From: Henckelia pumila
Taxonomy: Eukaryota > Streptophyta > Magnoliopsida > Lamiales > Gesneriaceae
Assembly (NCBI RefSeq): GCF_033568475.1
Contig: NC_133121.1
Span: 128,868,375-128,932,374, forward strand
Direction: 5' to 3'
Length of the DNA stretch: 64,000 nt
Shown here: positions 45,598-58,508 of the stretch, piece after piece
Layout: each line of letters begins with the position of its first letter
How positions within the stretch are numbered: position 1 is the stretch's first letter
Notes under the pieces: generated by a model
Database searches by the model: none
What the model was told of the DNA's origin: nothing
What the model saw: the letters and a program-made list of their open reading frames with translations, nothing else
Position numbers and translations under genes: made by a program

Positions 45598-48500
45598 ATG
45601 TCTGTCACCCTCAACGCTCCTTCTTCTCTCATCGCCATTAACGTCACTGCCCAATGCCCCCTTAAACTAACCTCTACGAATTATCCAGCCTGGCGGCTCC
45701 AGTTTCAGTCTCTTCTTATTGGTTATGATTTGATGGGCTTTGTTGATGGCATAAACCAGTGCCCTCCTGCCACCCTCACCAGTGACGGTGGCACCACTGC
45801 CAACCCGGCTCACCCCCTATGGGTTCGTCAAGACCAATTAATTCTAAACGCAATCATTGGTGTCTTATCACCCACCTTGATTCCATTCATTGCTGCGTCT
45901 ACCGCCTCTTTTGATGCTTGGACTACTCTTTCAAAGACCTACGCTTCTCCCAATCGTGGTCGTATCTTACAACTCAAGGCTCATATTTCCAATCCTGTTA
46001 AGGGATCGAAATCCATCACCGAATTCATGCAGGGAATCAAAGTCCATGTCGATGCTCTTGCTCTGATGGGTGTCACCGTTGACTCTGAAGATCTCACACT
46101 GAAAGTTCTTCAGGGCCTTGATGACTCTTATAAAGAACTTTCTCATGTTATCCAAGGTCGTGACACTGTCATCTCCTTTGATGAAATTCACGAGAAACTC
46201 CTCACGTTTGAGGCTCAACTTGCGGCTCTACCATCCACACTCTCCACGCCCACACCTACTACTGCATTTGTTGCCTCACAAAATAGCCGCCCCCCATCAG
46301 CATGGCTCGGCTCCTGGCCCCAATCGTTCTTCGGGTGGTTCGCGGGGTAGAGACCCTCGAGTCTCTTATCCATCTCCACCGCGTCCACCTGCGGCTGCCT
46401 AAATCCCACGCCCGTATCAAGGGCGCTGTCAACTTTGTGGCACACCCGGAAACTCAGCCAAAAGGTGCACCTCGTTTCAGTATTTACATTGGTCCAACTC
46501 ATCGTCTCCTCCTCCGTCGCAGCCTGCCTATGCTGCCCCTCAAGCTCACACGACATTTCTTCCTGCGGCCATTCCTGTTCCTCCTGAATGGCTTCTGGAT
46601 ACTGGTGCTTCCCATACTATCACTATTGATCTTGCCAATCTGTCTCTGCATTCCCCGTATGCTGGCTCGGATTCCATTGTTATTGGCAATGACACTGGTT
46701 TGTCTATATCGCATACTAGAACTCTCACCTTACCTATATCCCCTAAATCCTTTATTATACACAATACCTTATATGTTTCTGCCATGAGTAAAAATTTGAT
46801 ATCTGTTTCTCAGCTCTGTCGCTCTAATGACGTGTCTGTTGTTTTTCTTACCTCGTCTTTTCAGGTGAAGGATCAACGTACGGGGGCCACTCTCCTCTTC
46901 GGGACATGTAAGGATGGGATCTACACCTGGTCACTTCCTAGCTCTCCATCCCTGTCGCCCTCTGCCTATACCTCCGTCTCTGCGCCTCTGACACTCTGGC
47001 ACTCCCGTCTTGGTCATCCTACTACAGATATTGTTTGCCATTTAGCTGCCTCAAATGTTTTTTCTCTTTCAACTCTGTCTGTTTCAGATTCTTATTGTAA
47101 TTCTTGTCATATTAATAAAAGTCATAAGATTCCATTTTTTAATTCATCCCTTACTTCCTCATCGCCTCTTGATTTAATTTTTTCGGATGTCTGGACTTTT
47201 CCTGTTCTTTCAACTCATGGGTACAAATATTATGTAATTTTTGTTGATCATTTCTCTAAATACATTTTGTTTTATCCTATTAAACGAAAATCGGATGTCC
47301 TCACTATGTTTACTATCTATAAAAATCTGGTGAAAAATTACTTTCACAAGAAAATCATCTCTCTCTATACAAATAACAGTGGTGAATTTTTTTCCCTCAA
47401 ACCTCTTCTCTTGCAATATGGCATCTCTCATATTACAAATCCGCCCCATACCCCTGAACATAATGGCTATGCCAAACGTCGACATCGTCATATTATCGAA
47501 ACGGGTCTCACTCTCCTATATCATGCGTCTCTACCCTCTGTTTTCTAGCCATTTGCCTTTGCCACCGCTACTTATCTCATTAATCAAATGCCCAAAGTCA
47601 ACCTCTACATGCTCTCTTCCTTTGAAACCCTATTTCATCGTCCTCCCCACTATGCCAAACTTTGCACCTTCGGCTGTCTATGTTACCCATGGTTACGTCC
47701 ATACACAACTCACAAACTTGATCCCTCTCCTTGGCTCGTGTTTTCCTTGGTTACTCTCTTACTCAAAGTTCTTACATCTGTCTTGACTTATCTTCCTCAA
47801 AAATTATGGTCTTCCGGCATGTTCGCTTCATTGAATCTGTCTTTCCCTACCTCCACCCTCCTTCGAGTATTCCTTCGGACCTTGCTCCCGATCCTGCTCC
47901 GTCTACTGCCCCATCACGTGTTATCCCCATACCCCCACCTGCCCCTGCCCCACCGAATCCCGTCCGTGGCTCTGTAATGGCCCCTGCACATGTCTCCTCA
48001 CCATCGCCCCCTTGCCTACTGCACCGGTCTAGCCTACCGTTCATCCACCTGGTCATCCCATGACTACTAGGTCCAAGAGCAACATATCCAAACCCAACCC
48101 AAAATACTCACTTGTGGTCACCAAACCCACTGACACTCCTAAACCCATTTGTGTCACCTCTGCTCTTCGTGATCCTCAGTGGCGCTCGGCTATGTCCGTT
48201 AAGTTTGATTCCCTTTTCCGCAGTGACACTTGGGATCTAGTTCCTACTCACCCCTCTCAGAATTTGATTGGTAATAAGTGGGTGTTCCGCATTAAACGCA
48301 ACTCTGATGGGTCTGTTGACAGGCACAAAGGACGTTTGGTTGCCAAAGGCTTTCAAGAACATCCGTGTATTGATTTTTCTGATATATTCAGCCATGTGGT
48401 CAAACCAGTCACTGTTCGTCTTGTCTTATCACTTTCTGTTCAATGGGGTTGGCCTTTACGTCAGCTTGATGTGAATAATGCTTTTCTTCCGAGCTCTCTC

Positions 48501-49269
48501 AATGAAGAAGTGTTTATGGCTCAACCCTCTGGCTTCACGGATAAAATTTTTTCATCTTATGTTTGCAGGTTGAATAAAGCCATCTATGGGCTTAAGCAAG
48601 CTCCTCGAGCTTGGTTTACGGAACTAAGAAACTTTTTTATTTCTCTTGGTTTCTTTAGTTCTCATGTTGATGCCTCTCTCTTTATTTATCGTCGCGCCAC
48701 ACAAACTGTTTACTTTCTTGTCTATGTGGATGATCTTATTATTACTGGAAGTCATGTATCTCTTGTTAATGACATCATTGCCAAGATGGCCTCTCGCTTC
48801 TCTGTTAAAGATTTGGGCACTCTATCATATTTCCTTGGGATTGAAGTTCACTCTTCTTCTCATGGACTTGTTCTCTCTCAGAAGCGATATGCTATTGATA
48901 TTCTTAACAAGTTTAATATGCAGACTTCCAAGCCATTCAGCTTGCATATTGCTTCTGGCAGCCCGTTATCTCTTCATGATGGTGTCTCCAAAATAGATGA
49001 TACTCGTTATAGACAGGCAGTGGGTATCCTTCAGTATCTACTTGTCACTCGCCCGGATATTGCATTTGCTGTCAATCGTCTCTCTCAGTTTATGCACTCT
49101 CCATATGAGCTTCACTGGGGTGCTGTCAAACGCTTGCTTAGTTATATAAATGGAACTCTTGATTATGGTCGACATCTTCGTCCAAGCTCTGCCTCGTCTC
49201 TTCATGGTTTCACTGATGTTGACTGAGGTGGCAATCCAGATGACCGTTGTTCCACTGAGGCCTATGTTA
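45598..49269 (+). pseudogene. gag-pol: Element C gag and pol up to RNase H
   Basis: Gag from ATG 45598 (MSVTLNAPSS) has the retrotransposon copia-like N-terminal block (KLTSTNYPAWRLQFQ) and the UBN2-type capsid. A frameshift near 46310 moves to the next frame, which holds a degenerate knuckle (CQLCGTPGNSAKRC, Asn in place of His), protease LLDTGASHTITI (about 46597), pre-integrase HSRLGHP, and integrase core (FSDVWTF, YTNNSGEFFS, PEHNGYAKRRHRH). Stops TAA near 46398 and TAG 47546; further shifts near 47740 and before 48060. Reverse transcriptase follows (NKWVFRIKRN, QLDVNNAFL, LVYVDDLIITG at about 48720), and RNase H begins before TGA 49224. Element D then interrupts. Confidence 0.92.
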
Positions 49270-49384
49270 TCTTCTGTGGGGACCCGGGTTGCTAATATTA
49301 TCTTGGGGCAATTTATAATTAATAAAACAATTAATCAAGTAATAAAGGACGATTAAAACCAAGAGCTAATTTTTTTTTTAAAAA

Positions 49385-49582
49385 AATTTCAGCACCTCGC
49401 TCGATCGGGTAAACTCACCTGATCGAGCGAGCTAAAATCAGTAGCTCTCGGGTTCGAAACATATTTGGCCTCGCTCGATCGGATGAACTCGTCCGATCGA
49501 GCGAGCCCAAAAACTAAATTCTCTGTTCCCAAAATTTAAGGGCCACGCTCGATCGATGGAGTTCACCTGATCGAGTGGGCTC
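49385..49582. repeat. Three CGATCG hairpin motifs in D's 3' LTR
   Basis: Three units with arms CTCGCTCGATCGG and CCGATCGAGCGAG separated by about 10-12 bases (for example near 49388-49427). The same motifs occur in E (three) and in D's other LTR (two). They lie near the U5 end of the LTR, so would be within transcribed RNA. Confidence 0.88.
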
Positions 49583-50481
49583 CATCTCCAAAAAATCTGC
49601 AGAACAGGCTTTTTGCTGTCAAAACTTGGAACATTTATAAATAATCTTTGTCAAGTTACAAAATAATATACATGTTATCTAACATCATCTTATCATCTCA
49701 CAAACATAATATGAAAGCTAACAAGTACTCGACAACAACATACAAAGTTCTTGTATCATTTCTAACATGTTTAACCAACTCAAAGTACAAGTCGTTCTGC
49801 TAAAACCCGAGTCCTCACATGCTAAGACTTTATCTCGAGCTATCCCTGTCGCTTCTGACCAGCTCCTGCCCCACCTATTGCCATGCACACATACAAAACA
49901 AAACAATAGCCGAAAAAATCCGGTGAGAATAAATCCCAGTATAAATAACATAAATTGCGAGATAATAAACGTGAATGTAATGCATGTTTCAAAAAGAGGC
50001 TATCAATTCGGATATCAATCAAATATCGGTTCTTGGGATCCCGAGGAAATAAAATCTCAAACTAACTCCAACTCACTCAATCGAGGTGTAGTCAAGTATT
50101 TTATTTCCTCTGACTTTGGTGCAACTATAGTGAGTCATCTAGCTCTGGAAGTAAGTCTACATTCCGTGCCACTCAACTATAGCCCTCCAAACGTCATATG
50201 CACTCTAGGCCTTTCAGCCCTCTATGCTTTTCAGGTTGGAGTTCAAGATGAATGCAACATAATTTGTATGCATTAAAGACTATAAAACATCTTGAACATA
50301 TAATCACATAAGCAATCAAAACAACATATTCATCTAAAACACATATAAACAATCAAGTATGCGATTAACAAGGGAATACTAAAAAATCATATCGATTTCG
50401 AGTGTTCTATCCCATTTGGATTCACGGTCATTTATACCTTTCAATTTCGAGTCTGAACGTACTTCAAATCTAAAAACATAA

Positions 50482-52582
50482 TGTAAGGCCCGGGATTATT
50501 TAATTTTAATCCAAGAATATTTAATTTGGGAATATTTAGAGTTTAGAATTAAATTCTAATATTCTTAAATTTAAAAGGATTGAAATTGAATTATATCGCT
50601 TCTTCGGGGACTGAATTGTAAATAGCCAAAAGTTCAGGGACTAAAGTGCAAATATGCTATATATATCTCATTCTCCACTTGAATTATTCTGAATTACACG
50701 TGACATATCAGAATTTGGAGAAGGAAAACAGAGGAAACGCTTCAACCCTCCAAACTCCATTTTTGATCCGAAAAAGCTTCGATAACTCGCGCTCCGGTTG
50801 TCAGAAATTCCAGATAAATATATATCTGCGATCACCGCTCCGAGACCTTCGTTTTGGTACAAGTTTCATTCATCTTTCTTAGACTTTATTTTTATGTTGA
50901 AGATGGAAATTTATGATTTTAAGATATAAGCATTTTATGAGCTGTACCGATTACGTATTCGCAGACGGTTCGGAAAAAAACTATCGTTCGGATTTTATAT
51001 GATTTTATGAAGCAAAATTCGAACCCTACCCTATCTGATTATGATGTTTTTGATGATATTGATATGAGATTATGAGTTATATGGATTGTTGGATCGATTT
51101 TGATATTGTTTGGATTTTCGGTTTGTTGCCGTTACGCCGTCGATTCGCAAAATGTCAAGACTTTGATATGATTGATTAAAAGGAGCATGGTTTGAGTTGC
51201 ATCTGATATTGTTAGTTATTTGATATGTTATTTCTCAGCTTTCATTCGAAGATTGACGATTCGAGAATCCCGATTCGAACCGAGAAAGAGTTGAAGCAAG
51301 GTTTGCTAGTATTGTATTTGAAATGAAGTTGAGAAGCTGAGTAGATTATGATATGTTGTTGTTGATTGTATTTACAGATTTTAAGTACTTTCAGACTCGA
51401 CATCGAAAGGTATAAATGACAGTTATCCAGATGGGATAGAATCCTCGATATAGCTATTATTCTCGAGTAAATCACATACGTTCTTGCTATTGTTTGATTA
51501 TGTGATTTATATGAGTGTTGATGCTTTGTTTGATTATGTGATTATATGTTCAAGATGTTTTACAGTCTTTAATGCATACAGCTTATGTTGCATTCATCTT
51601 GAACTCCAGCCTGTAAAGCATAAGGGCAGATTAGCCTAGAGTGCGAAATGACGTTTGGAGAATTATAGTTGAGTGGCATGGATTGCAGCCTTCGCTTTCA
51701 GATCCAGAATACTCTCTATAATTGCACCAAAGTTGGAGGATTAAAATACTTGATGCCGCCTCAATTGGGAGTGTCGGCGGTTTGATAGTTATTTTATTCC
51801 TCGGGATCCCAAAGAACCAAGCTTTATTGATATCAGCTTTGATAGCCTATTCTTCAAACATGCATTGCATTTATTTTATAGCATTAGATTAGATGCTATT
51901 GTTATTGCATGTTTTGTATTTATACTGGGATTTTATTCTCACCGGAGGTATCCGGCTATTGCTTTGTTTTGTATGTGTGCATGACAATAGGTGAGGCAGG
52001 AGCTGGTCAGAAAAGACAGGGATAGCTCGAGATAGAGTCTTAGCATGTGAGGATACGGGTTGTAGCAGCAAGACATGTACTTTGAATTGATGAACCATGT
52101 TAGAACAGATACAAGAATGTTGTATAAGTAGTTGAATATGTCTTAGCTTGTATATGGAAGCTTATAAGAGGTTATTAGATTGCATGTTTATTATTTTGAA
52201 GCTTAAATCAGAGTATGTGTGGATATGTTTCAGGTTTGGACAGCAAAAATCCTCCTTGCTTTTTCTGGAAATTGTAGCCCGCTCGATCGGAAGAAATTCA
52301 CCGATCGAGCGAGGCCCTTTTTGAGCAAGGCAGAGAAGTCAATTTTTGTGCCCGCTCGATCGGTAGAAATTCACCGATCGAGCGAGGCCAAGAATCCCTG
52401 GACCCGAGAGTTTTAGTTTGAGCTCGCTCGATCGGGCAACTTTTGCCGATCGAGAGAGACAGTGTAATTTTGGGGAAAAAAAAAATTTTAGCTCTTGGTT
52501 CTTTATTTATTTTAAGTACTTGATTAATTTGTTAATGATAATAAATTACCCTAAGATAAAATTAGCAACCCGAGTCCCCACA
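50482..52582 (+). mobile_element. Solo LTR E, same family as D, opposite orientation
   Basis: 2101 bp from TGTAAGGCCCGGG to AGTCCCCACA, flanked by CATAA at 50477-50481 and 52583-52587. It is the reverse complement of D's LTRs over its length. It lacks any internal region, so it is a solo LTR left by LTR-LTR recombination after insertion into D's LTR. Confidence 0.92.
52277..52462. repeat. Three CGATCG hairpin motifs in solo LTR E
   Basis: GCTCGATCGG - about 11 bases - CCGATCGAGCG at about 52279-52315 and 52353-52388, and a third, GCTCGATCGGGCAACTTTTG with a partly changed right arm, at about 52425-52460. Confidence 0.9.
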
Positions 52583-53580
52583 CATAAGATCAAAACTGCA
52601 TATCAAAATTTGTTCGAAGTCGTTGAAATTCAATCAATCAAACTACTTCAAACCTCAAGCTTTTCTATTCCGATTCGAACGTTGAATTCCCGAGTTCGAA
52701 CACTTCAAAACAAATCTGAAAATGAAGTTTCATAAGCTCAAAGATCAACTAACCATTCAATCTAAAGCATAGCTAATTCAATAGGGTTGAACGTATATCA
52801 ATTTTGAAATCGACGGCGTAACAGCTAAACACCGGATACCGAAACTATGTCCAAATCAAACCAACAACCAAATACAACACAAGTCTCCCACTATATCAAT
52901 ATATACACGTTCCATGCAAGAATTCAGAATTGGATATTTTCGAAGAAATCTTCTAAAATTCATAAGAAATCCAATCAACCGTCTTTTACCGATCCGTCTT
53001 CGAATACATAATCGGTATTAACTCATAGACGCATATATCCAATAATAATAACAACCCATATTCAACATAAAATCAAATATGAGAAATCTCAATAAAATTT
53101 TTACCAAAACGAAGCTCTCGGAGCGTTGATCGCAGATATATATTTATCTTGAATTTCTGACAACCGGATCGCAAGAAATCGAAGCTCAAAGGAACTGAAA
53201 ATGGCGTTTCTTGTGTTTCTGTTATTCTCTCGATTCCAAGCTGCTGATCACGTTAATGTAATGAGAAACAAGTGGTCATTAAGATATATATTAGCCAAAT
53301 TGCAGTTTAGTCCCTGAACTTTTGGCTATTTGCAATTCAGTTCCCAAAAAAGAGATTTAATTCAATTTCAATCCTTATTCATTTAAGAATATTAGAATTT
53401 AATTCTAAACTCTAAATATTCCCAAATTAAATATTCTCGGATTAAAATTAAATAATCTCGGGCCTTACATTTCTCCCCCACTAAGGTATGAGTTCGTCCT
53501 CGAAATCATAAACAAGCTGTGTATGCAATCTTTCTACACATAAGATAATGAAATAAAGGAAAACAAAATAAGAACTCACA

Positions 53581-56500
53581 TCAATGAAACAACTCTGGAA
53601 ATATTTGTCTCATATCTGACTCAGTCTCCCAAGTCGCTTCTTCAGTGCCATGTCGACTCCACTGAACTTTGAGTAGCTGAATCGTTTTGTTTCTGAGCTG
53701 TTTATCTTTGCAATCAAGAATCTGAATAGAATGCTCAAAGTAACTGAGAGTCTCGTCAAGTTCAGCTTCATCAGGCTGAAGAATATGGGAAGGATCAGGC
53801 TGATACTTTCGCAACATAGGGACGTGAAATACATCATGAATACCAGACAAATATGGAGGAAGAGCGAGTCGATAATCAAGATTGCCTATCTTTTCGATAA
53901 TCTCATATGGACCGATAAAACGTGGTGATAACTTTTCTATCTTGCCAAATCTAACTGTAAATCTAAACGGAGAAATCTTCAAGAAAAATCTATCTCCTTG
54001 ATCAAAAGATAGAGATCGTCGTCTGATATTCGCATACTTTGCTTGTCTGTCTTGAGCTGTTTTCATTCTTTTCTGAATCAATTTCACCTTTTCAGTCATT
54101 TCACAGATCATATCAGGCCCAACATCTGGTACTTCTGAGATATCATCTCAATATAACGGTGATTTACATTTCTTTCCATACAGTGCTTCAAATGGAGCCA
54201 TCTCAATGCTAGTTTGATAGCTGTTATTATAAGAAAATTCTGCAAGTGGTAATGACTCTTGCCAACTAGTACCAGAGTCTAGTACTACAGCTCGCAACAT
54301 ATCCTCAAGTGTCTGAATAGTCCGCTCTGACTGTCCGTCTGTTTGAGGATGATATGCAGTACTCAGATGCAATTAAGTACCAAGAGCTTGTTGCAAGCTA
54401 TGCCAAAAGTGTGATGTAAATCTAGGGTCTCGATCTGAAACAATAAATTTAGGCACACCATGTAATCTTACCACTTCTCTGACGTAGATATCTGCCATCT
54501 GATCATGTTTGTACGTCATCTTGTATGGAATGAAACATGCTGATTTCGTCAAACGATCAATAATCACCCAAATGGCATCGCACCCTCTGGATGAACGTGG
54601 TAGATGTGTAACGAAATCCATGAAAATGTGATCCCATTTCCATTATAGAACTGATAAACTCTGCAAGAAACCACCTGGCTTCTTTCGTTCAGCTTTTACC
54701 TATTGGCAATTCAAACATCTGGATACAAATTCAGTCACATCTGACTTCATCTGTTTCCACAAATACTGCATCTTCAGATCATTATACATTTTTCTGCCAC
54801 CAGGATGAATACTGAATCGACTGTTGTGAGCCTCTTTCAATATCTGCTGTTTCAAGTCTGAAACATTTGGAACAACCAATCTGTTATTCACATATAACAC
54901 ATCATCAGCACTGACCTGATATTCAGATTTATGTCCAGATCTGACCATAACAATCGATTTCTGAATATTCGGATCTACTTTCTGTGCTTCTTTGATCCTC
55001 ATCAAAAGTTCTGGCTCAGCTTTCATAGCACAAACACGGATAGGCTGTATATCTGTTTCAAATACTAATCCAGAAATACAACAATCTTCCACCAAATGAG
55101 ATACACCTATCGTAGATAAGGATAATGAACATTCCTTTCTACTTAAGGCATCTGCAGGTGCATTGGATTTTCCTGGATAATATTTGATCCCGCAATCGAA
55201 ATCTTTCAGTAAATCAAGTCATCTACGCTGTCTCATATTCAATTTTGATCGCGAAAACAGATATTTTAAGCTTTTGTGATCAGAAAAGATTTCAAACTTC
55301 TCGCCATAAAGATAATGTCGCCATATCTTCAATGCAAAGACGATAGCGGCAAGCTCCAAATCATGGATAGGATACCGAGTCTCGTGTGGCTTTAACTGTC
55401 TTGAAGCATAAGCGATAACATGACCTTGCTGCATAAGCACACAACCCAGACCCTTGTGAGAAGCATCATAATATACAACAAAATCACCCGTACCTGATGG
55501 AATCGTCAAGACAGATGCACTTGTAAGCCTCTTCTTCAACTCCAAGAAACTATCTTCACAAGCTTCAGTCCATACATACGGCATATTTTTCTGAGTCACT
55601 TGCGTAATAGGCTTGGCAATGCTAGAAAAATATCTAATAAATATGTGATAGGACCATGCTAAGCCCATAAAACTTCATATTTCTGGCACTGATGTAGGTC
55701 TAGGTCAATTAAGTACAGCCTCTACCTTGCTTGGATCCACTGAAATACCATCACCTGAAATGATATGCCCAAGAAACACAACTTTCTGCAACCAAAACTC
55801 ACATTTCCATAACTTGGCATATAATTTCTCAGTTCTCAAAGTCTGTAAGATGATTCTGAGATGTTCAGCATGATCATGCACATTCTTGGAATATATCAAG
55901 ATATCATCAATAAAAATAATGACAAAGTCATCCAAGTATTTTTGAAATACCCGATTTATTAATCCCATAAAGACTGCAGGAGCATTGGTTAAACCAAAAG
56001 GCATGACAATAAATTCATAATGTCCATACCTTGTTTTGAAAGCAGTTTTAGGGATATCTTCATCTCGTACTCTTAGCTGATGATATCCGGATCGCAAATC
56101 AATCTTAGAATAGATAGCTGAACCCTGTAGCTGATCAAACAAATCATCTATTCTAAGCAGTGGATATTTATTCTTTATCGTTACCTTATTCAGTTGACGA
56201 TAATCGATACATAACCGCATTGAACCATCTTTATTTCGTACAAAAAGTACCGGAGCGCCCCAAGGTGAAACGCTCGGCCTAATGTACCCTTTGGCCAACA
56301 AATATTCCAACTGATCTTTCAACTCCTTCAATTCAATAGGTGCCATTCTATAAGGAGCTTTGGAGATTGGTTGCGTACGTGGCATTAACTCAATGCTGAA
56401 ATCTATTTCTCGAACTGGAGGTAAACCAAGAATTTCATCAGGAAATACATCAGCAAATTCATGTACTACTGGGATATCTGTCACTGCTGGACTGGATTTC

Positions 56501-58176
56501 AATACATCGACTGCATAAATCAGAAATCCTTCTGCATCTTTCTGCAATAAACGGGTAATAGATAACACAGATATCAAAGGGATCTTGGCTCGAGAACCCT
56601 TACCATAGAATTTCCATTCAGCTGCCATGTCCGGTCTAAATCTGACCACTTTCTGAAAACAATCTACAGTTTCCATGTACTTGGTTAACATGTCTATACC
56701 GACAATACAATCAAAATCTGATAATCCAAGTACTATACAATCCACATCAATCACATTCCCGTCATATTGTAAGGTACAATCTCGAATCATTCTAACAGAG
56801 ACAATACCTTCACCCAAAGGTAAAGAAATAGAAACAACAGTAGGCAATGGCTCAGACGATAACGAATGCATCATAGCAAATTTTTCAGATATGAATGTAT
56901 GTGATGCACCTGTATCTATCAAAACGTAAGCAGGATAACCAAAGATAAAGCAGTTACCTGCTATAACATCGTCAGGTGCTGCCTGAGCCTGTTCCTCAGT
57001 CAATGCAAACACTCGTGCATGTTGCTTAGAAGGTTGAGTCACAGTCTGGCTTCCTCCTGATCTGGTTTGTTGTTGAGGCTGAAATGAGTGCATTGATTGT
57101 CTTTCTGTCTGAGGTACTGGTCGAGAAGAACTTGCACCAGATGTACGTTTTGTTGTTCTTTGAGGACACACCTTGGCATAATGACCTGGTTGATGATAGA
57201 TATTACAATTACCTGACACACCTCGACACTGATCAGTAGCATGTCGTCCTCCACACTTGCCACAATAAACCCCTAAATCACTAAATCTCTGCCCTGTACC
57301 AAACGGCCTTTGTCCACTTGAACTAGAGGAACTACTGCCTGACTTCTTAAACTGTTTACCTTTTGGCCTGAATCTATAATCCTTTCTGCCACTGCTTCCT
57401 CCCTCAAATCTGGGAGATAGTTGCTGAAACTGTGGAGGATTCTGTGGCACTGATGTTGATACAGACTGTGGAGATGGCTGTGGAATGAACGGTGCTCCTT
57501 TTTGTCGCAATAAACCTGCTTCTGCTCCCTTAGCTTTATTCAATGCGTCAACAAAGTTATTGGGTCGACCACTGTTCACCAGAGTAAACACATCTGGATT
57601 GAGGACATTAATAAACTGGTCTACCATAGCTTCATCAGTCGCTGCTATATGTAGATCAAACTTCAAAAGACTTGAAAATTTGGCCACATATTCTTCAATG
57701 TTCAAGTTGCCTTGCTTCAGATTGGCAAATTCAGCACCATTATCTTTCCTATAGGAGACTGGAAAGAAACGTTGATAGAATTCAGTTTTAAAGACAGTCC
57801 AGGTGATAGCCATACCTCGATGTTCCAACGCTCGTTTTGTAGTAATTCACCAACTTTTGGCAACTTCATGAAGTTGATGTATGAAAAGTCGGATACGACG
57901 ATCATCGTAATAATCAAGCGAGTCAAACAACTGTTCAATATCTTATAGCCAATTCTCACAGTCCACTAAATTTTTTGTTCCTTTCAATTTTGGCGGTTTG
58001 AACGACTGAAATCGTTTTAGCAGCATCTCCATCGGAGTAGCAGTAGCATCCATAGAATCCACAGATGTACTAGCCTGTGCAGTATGAGGTTCAGCAACCG
58101 GCGGTGGTACTGGTGCTGGTTCGGCCTGGGGAACAACCAATGTCTGTCTATTGACCGGTGCTTTGCGAGGAGGCAT
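53581..58176 (-). pseudogene. gag-pol: Element D gag-pol with chromodomain, one frame with eight stops
   Basis: One unshifted minus-strand frame from ATG 58176 (MPPRKAPVNR) to the stop at 53581. Gag capsid ([15 protein letters not shown]), two Cys-rich knuckle-like units ([13 protein letters not shown] and [14 protein letters not shown], about 57190-57260, the second with Tyr in place of its second Cys). Protease [12 protein letters not shown] (about 56925), reverse transcriptase FGLTNA and FIDDILIYS (about 55900), RNase H, integrase ([34 protein letters not shown]) and a chromodomain-like end (IFPELF). Stops: two in gag (about 57943 and 57844), then 55705, 55219, 54700, about 54633, 54373 and 54148. 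At least four replace a conserved Trp codon (TGG to TGA). Confidence 0.93.
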
Positions 58177-58508
58177 ATCTGATTTTCAAACAGATTAGTG
58201 CATAAACAATATCATATTCAACAAGTTATTCCATCCTTCTCTGATAAGCATTCTCATGCGTTCTCATGAGAATTCAGGTTCTGACTGAGGATAATCTGGA
58301 ATACGATTGCATATATAGCATGCAGTAGCAATGAAAGCACATAATCATGCACTTACATAATTCGTGGAATAATAAAGCATGCTTGCATGTAAAGAACATA
58401 ATAATAGATAACATACAATCTTATGCAATATAAAACAATCAGACACACTCAATCTACTTCGCTCATCAACTTCTATCTGAATCCAGAAACTTATGCTCTA
58501 CCACCTGT

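Larger units (their letters stand above)
49275..53469 (-). repeat. 3' LTR of element D, split by solo LTR E
   Basis: Two parts, 49275-50481 and 52583-53469, together match the other LTR (58509-60524) in order and orientation. The gap between them is exactly element E plus its 5-bp duplication. Confidence 0.92.
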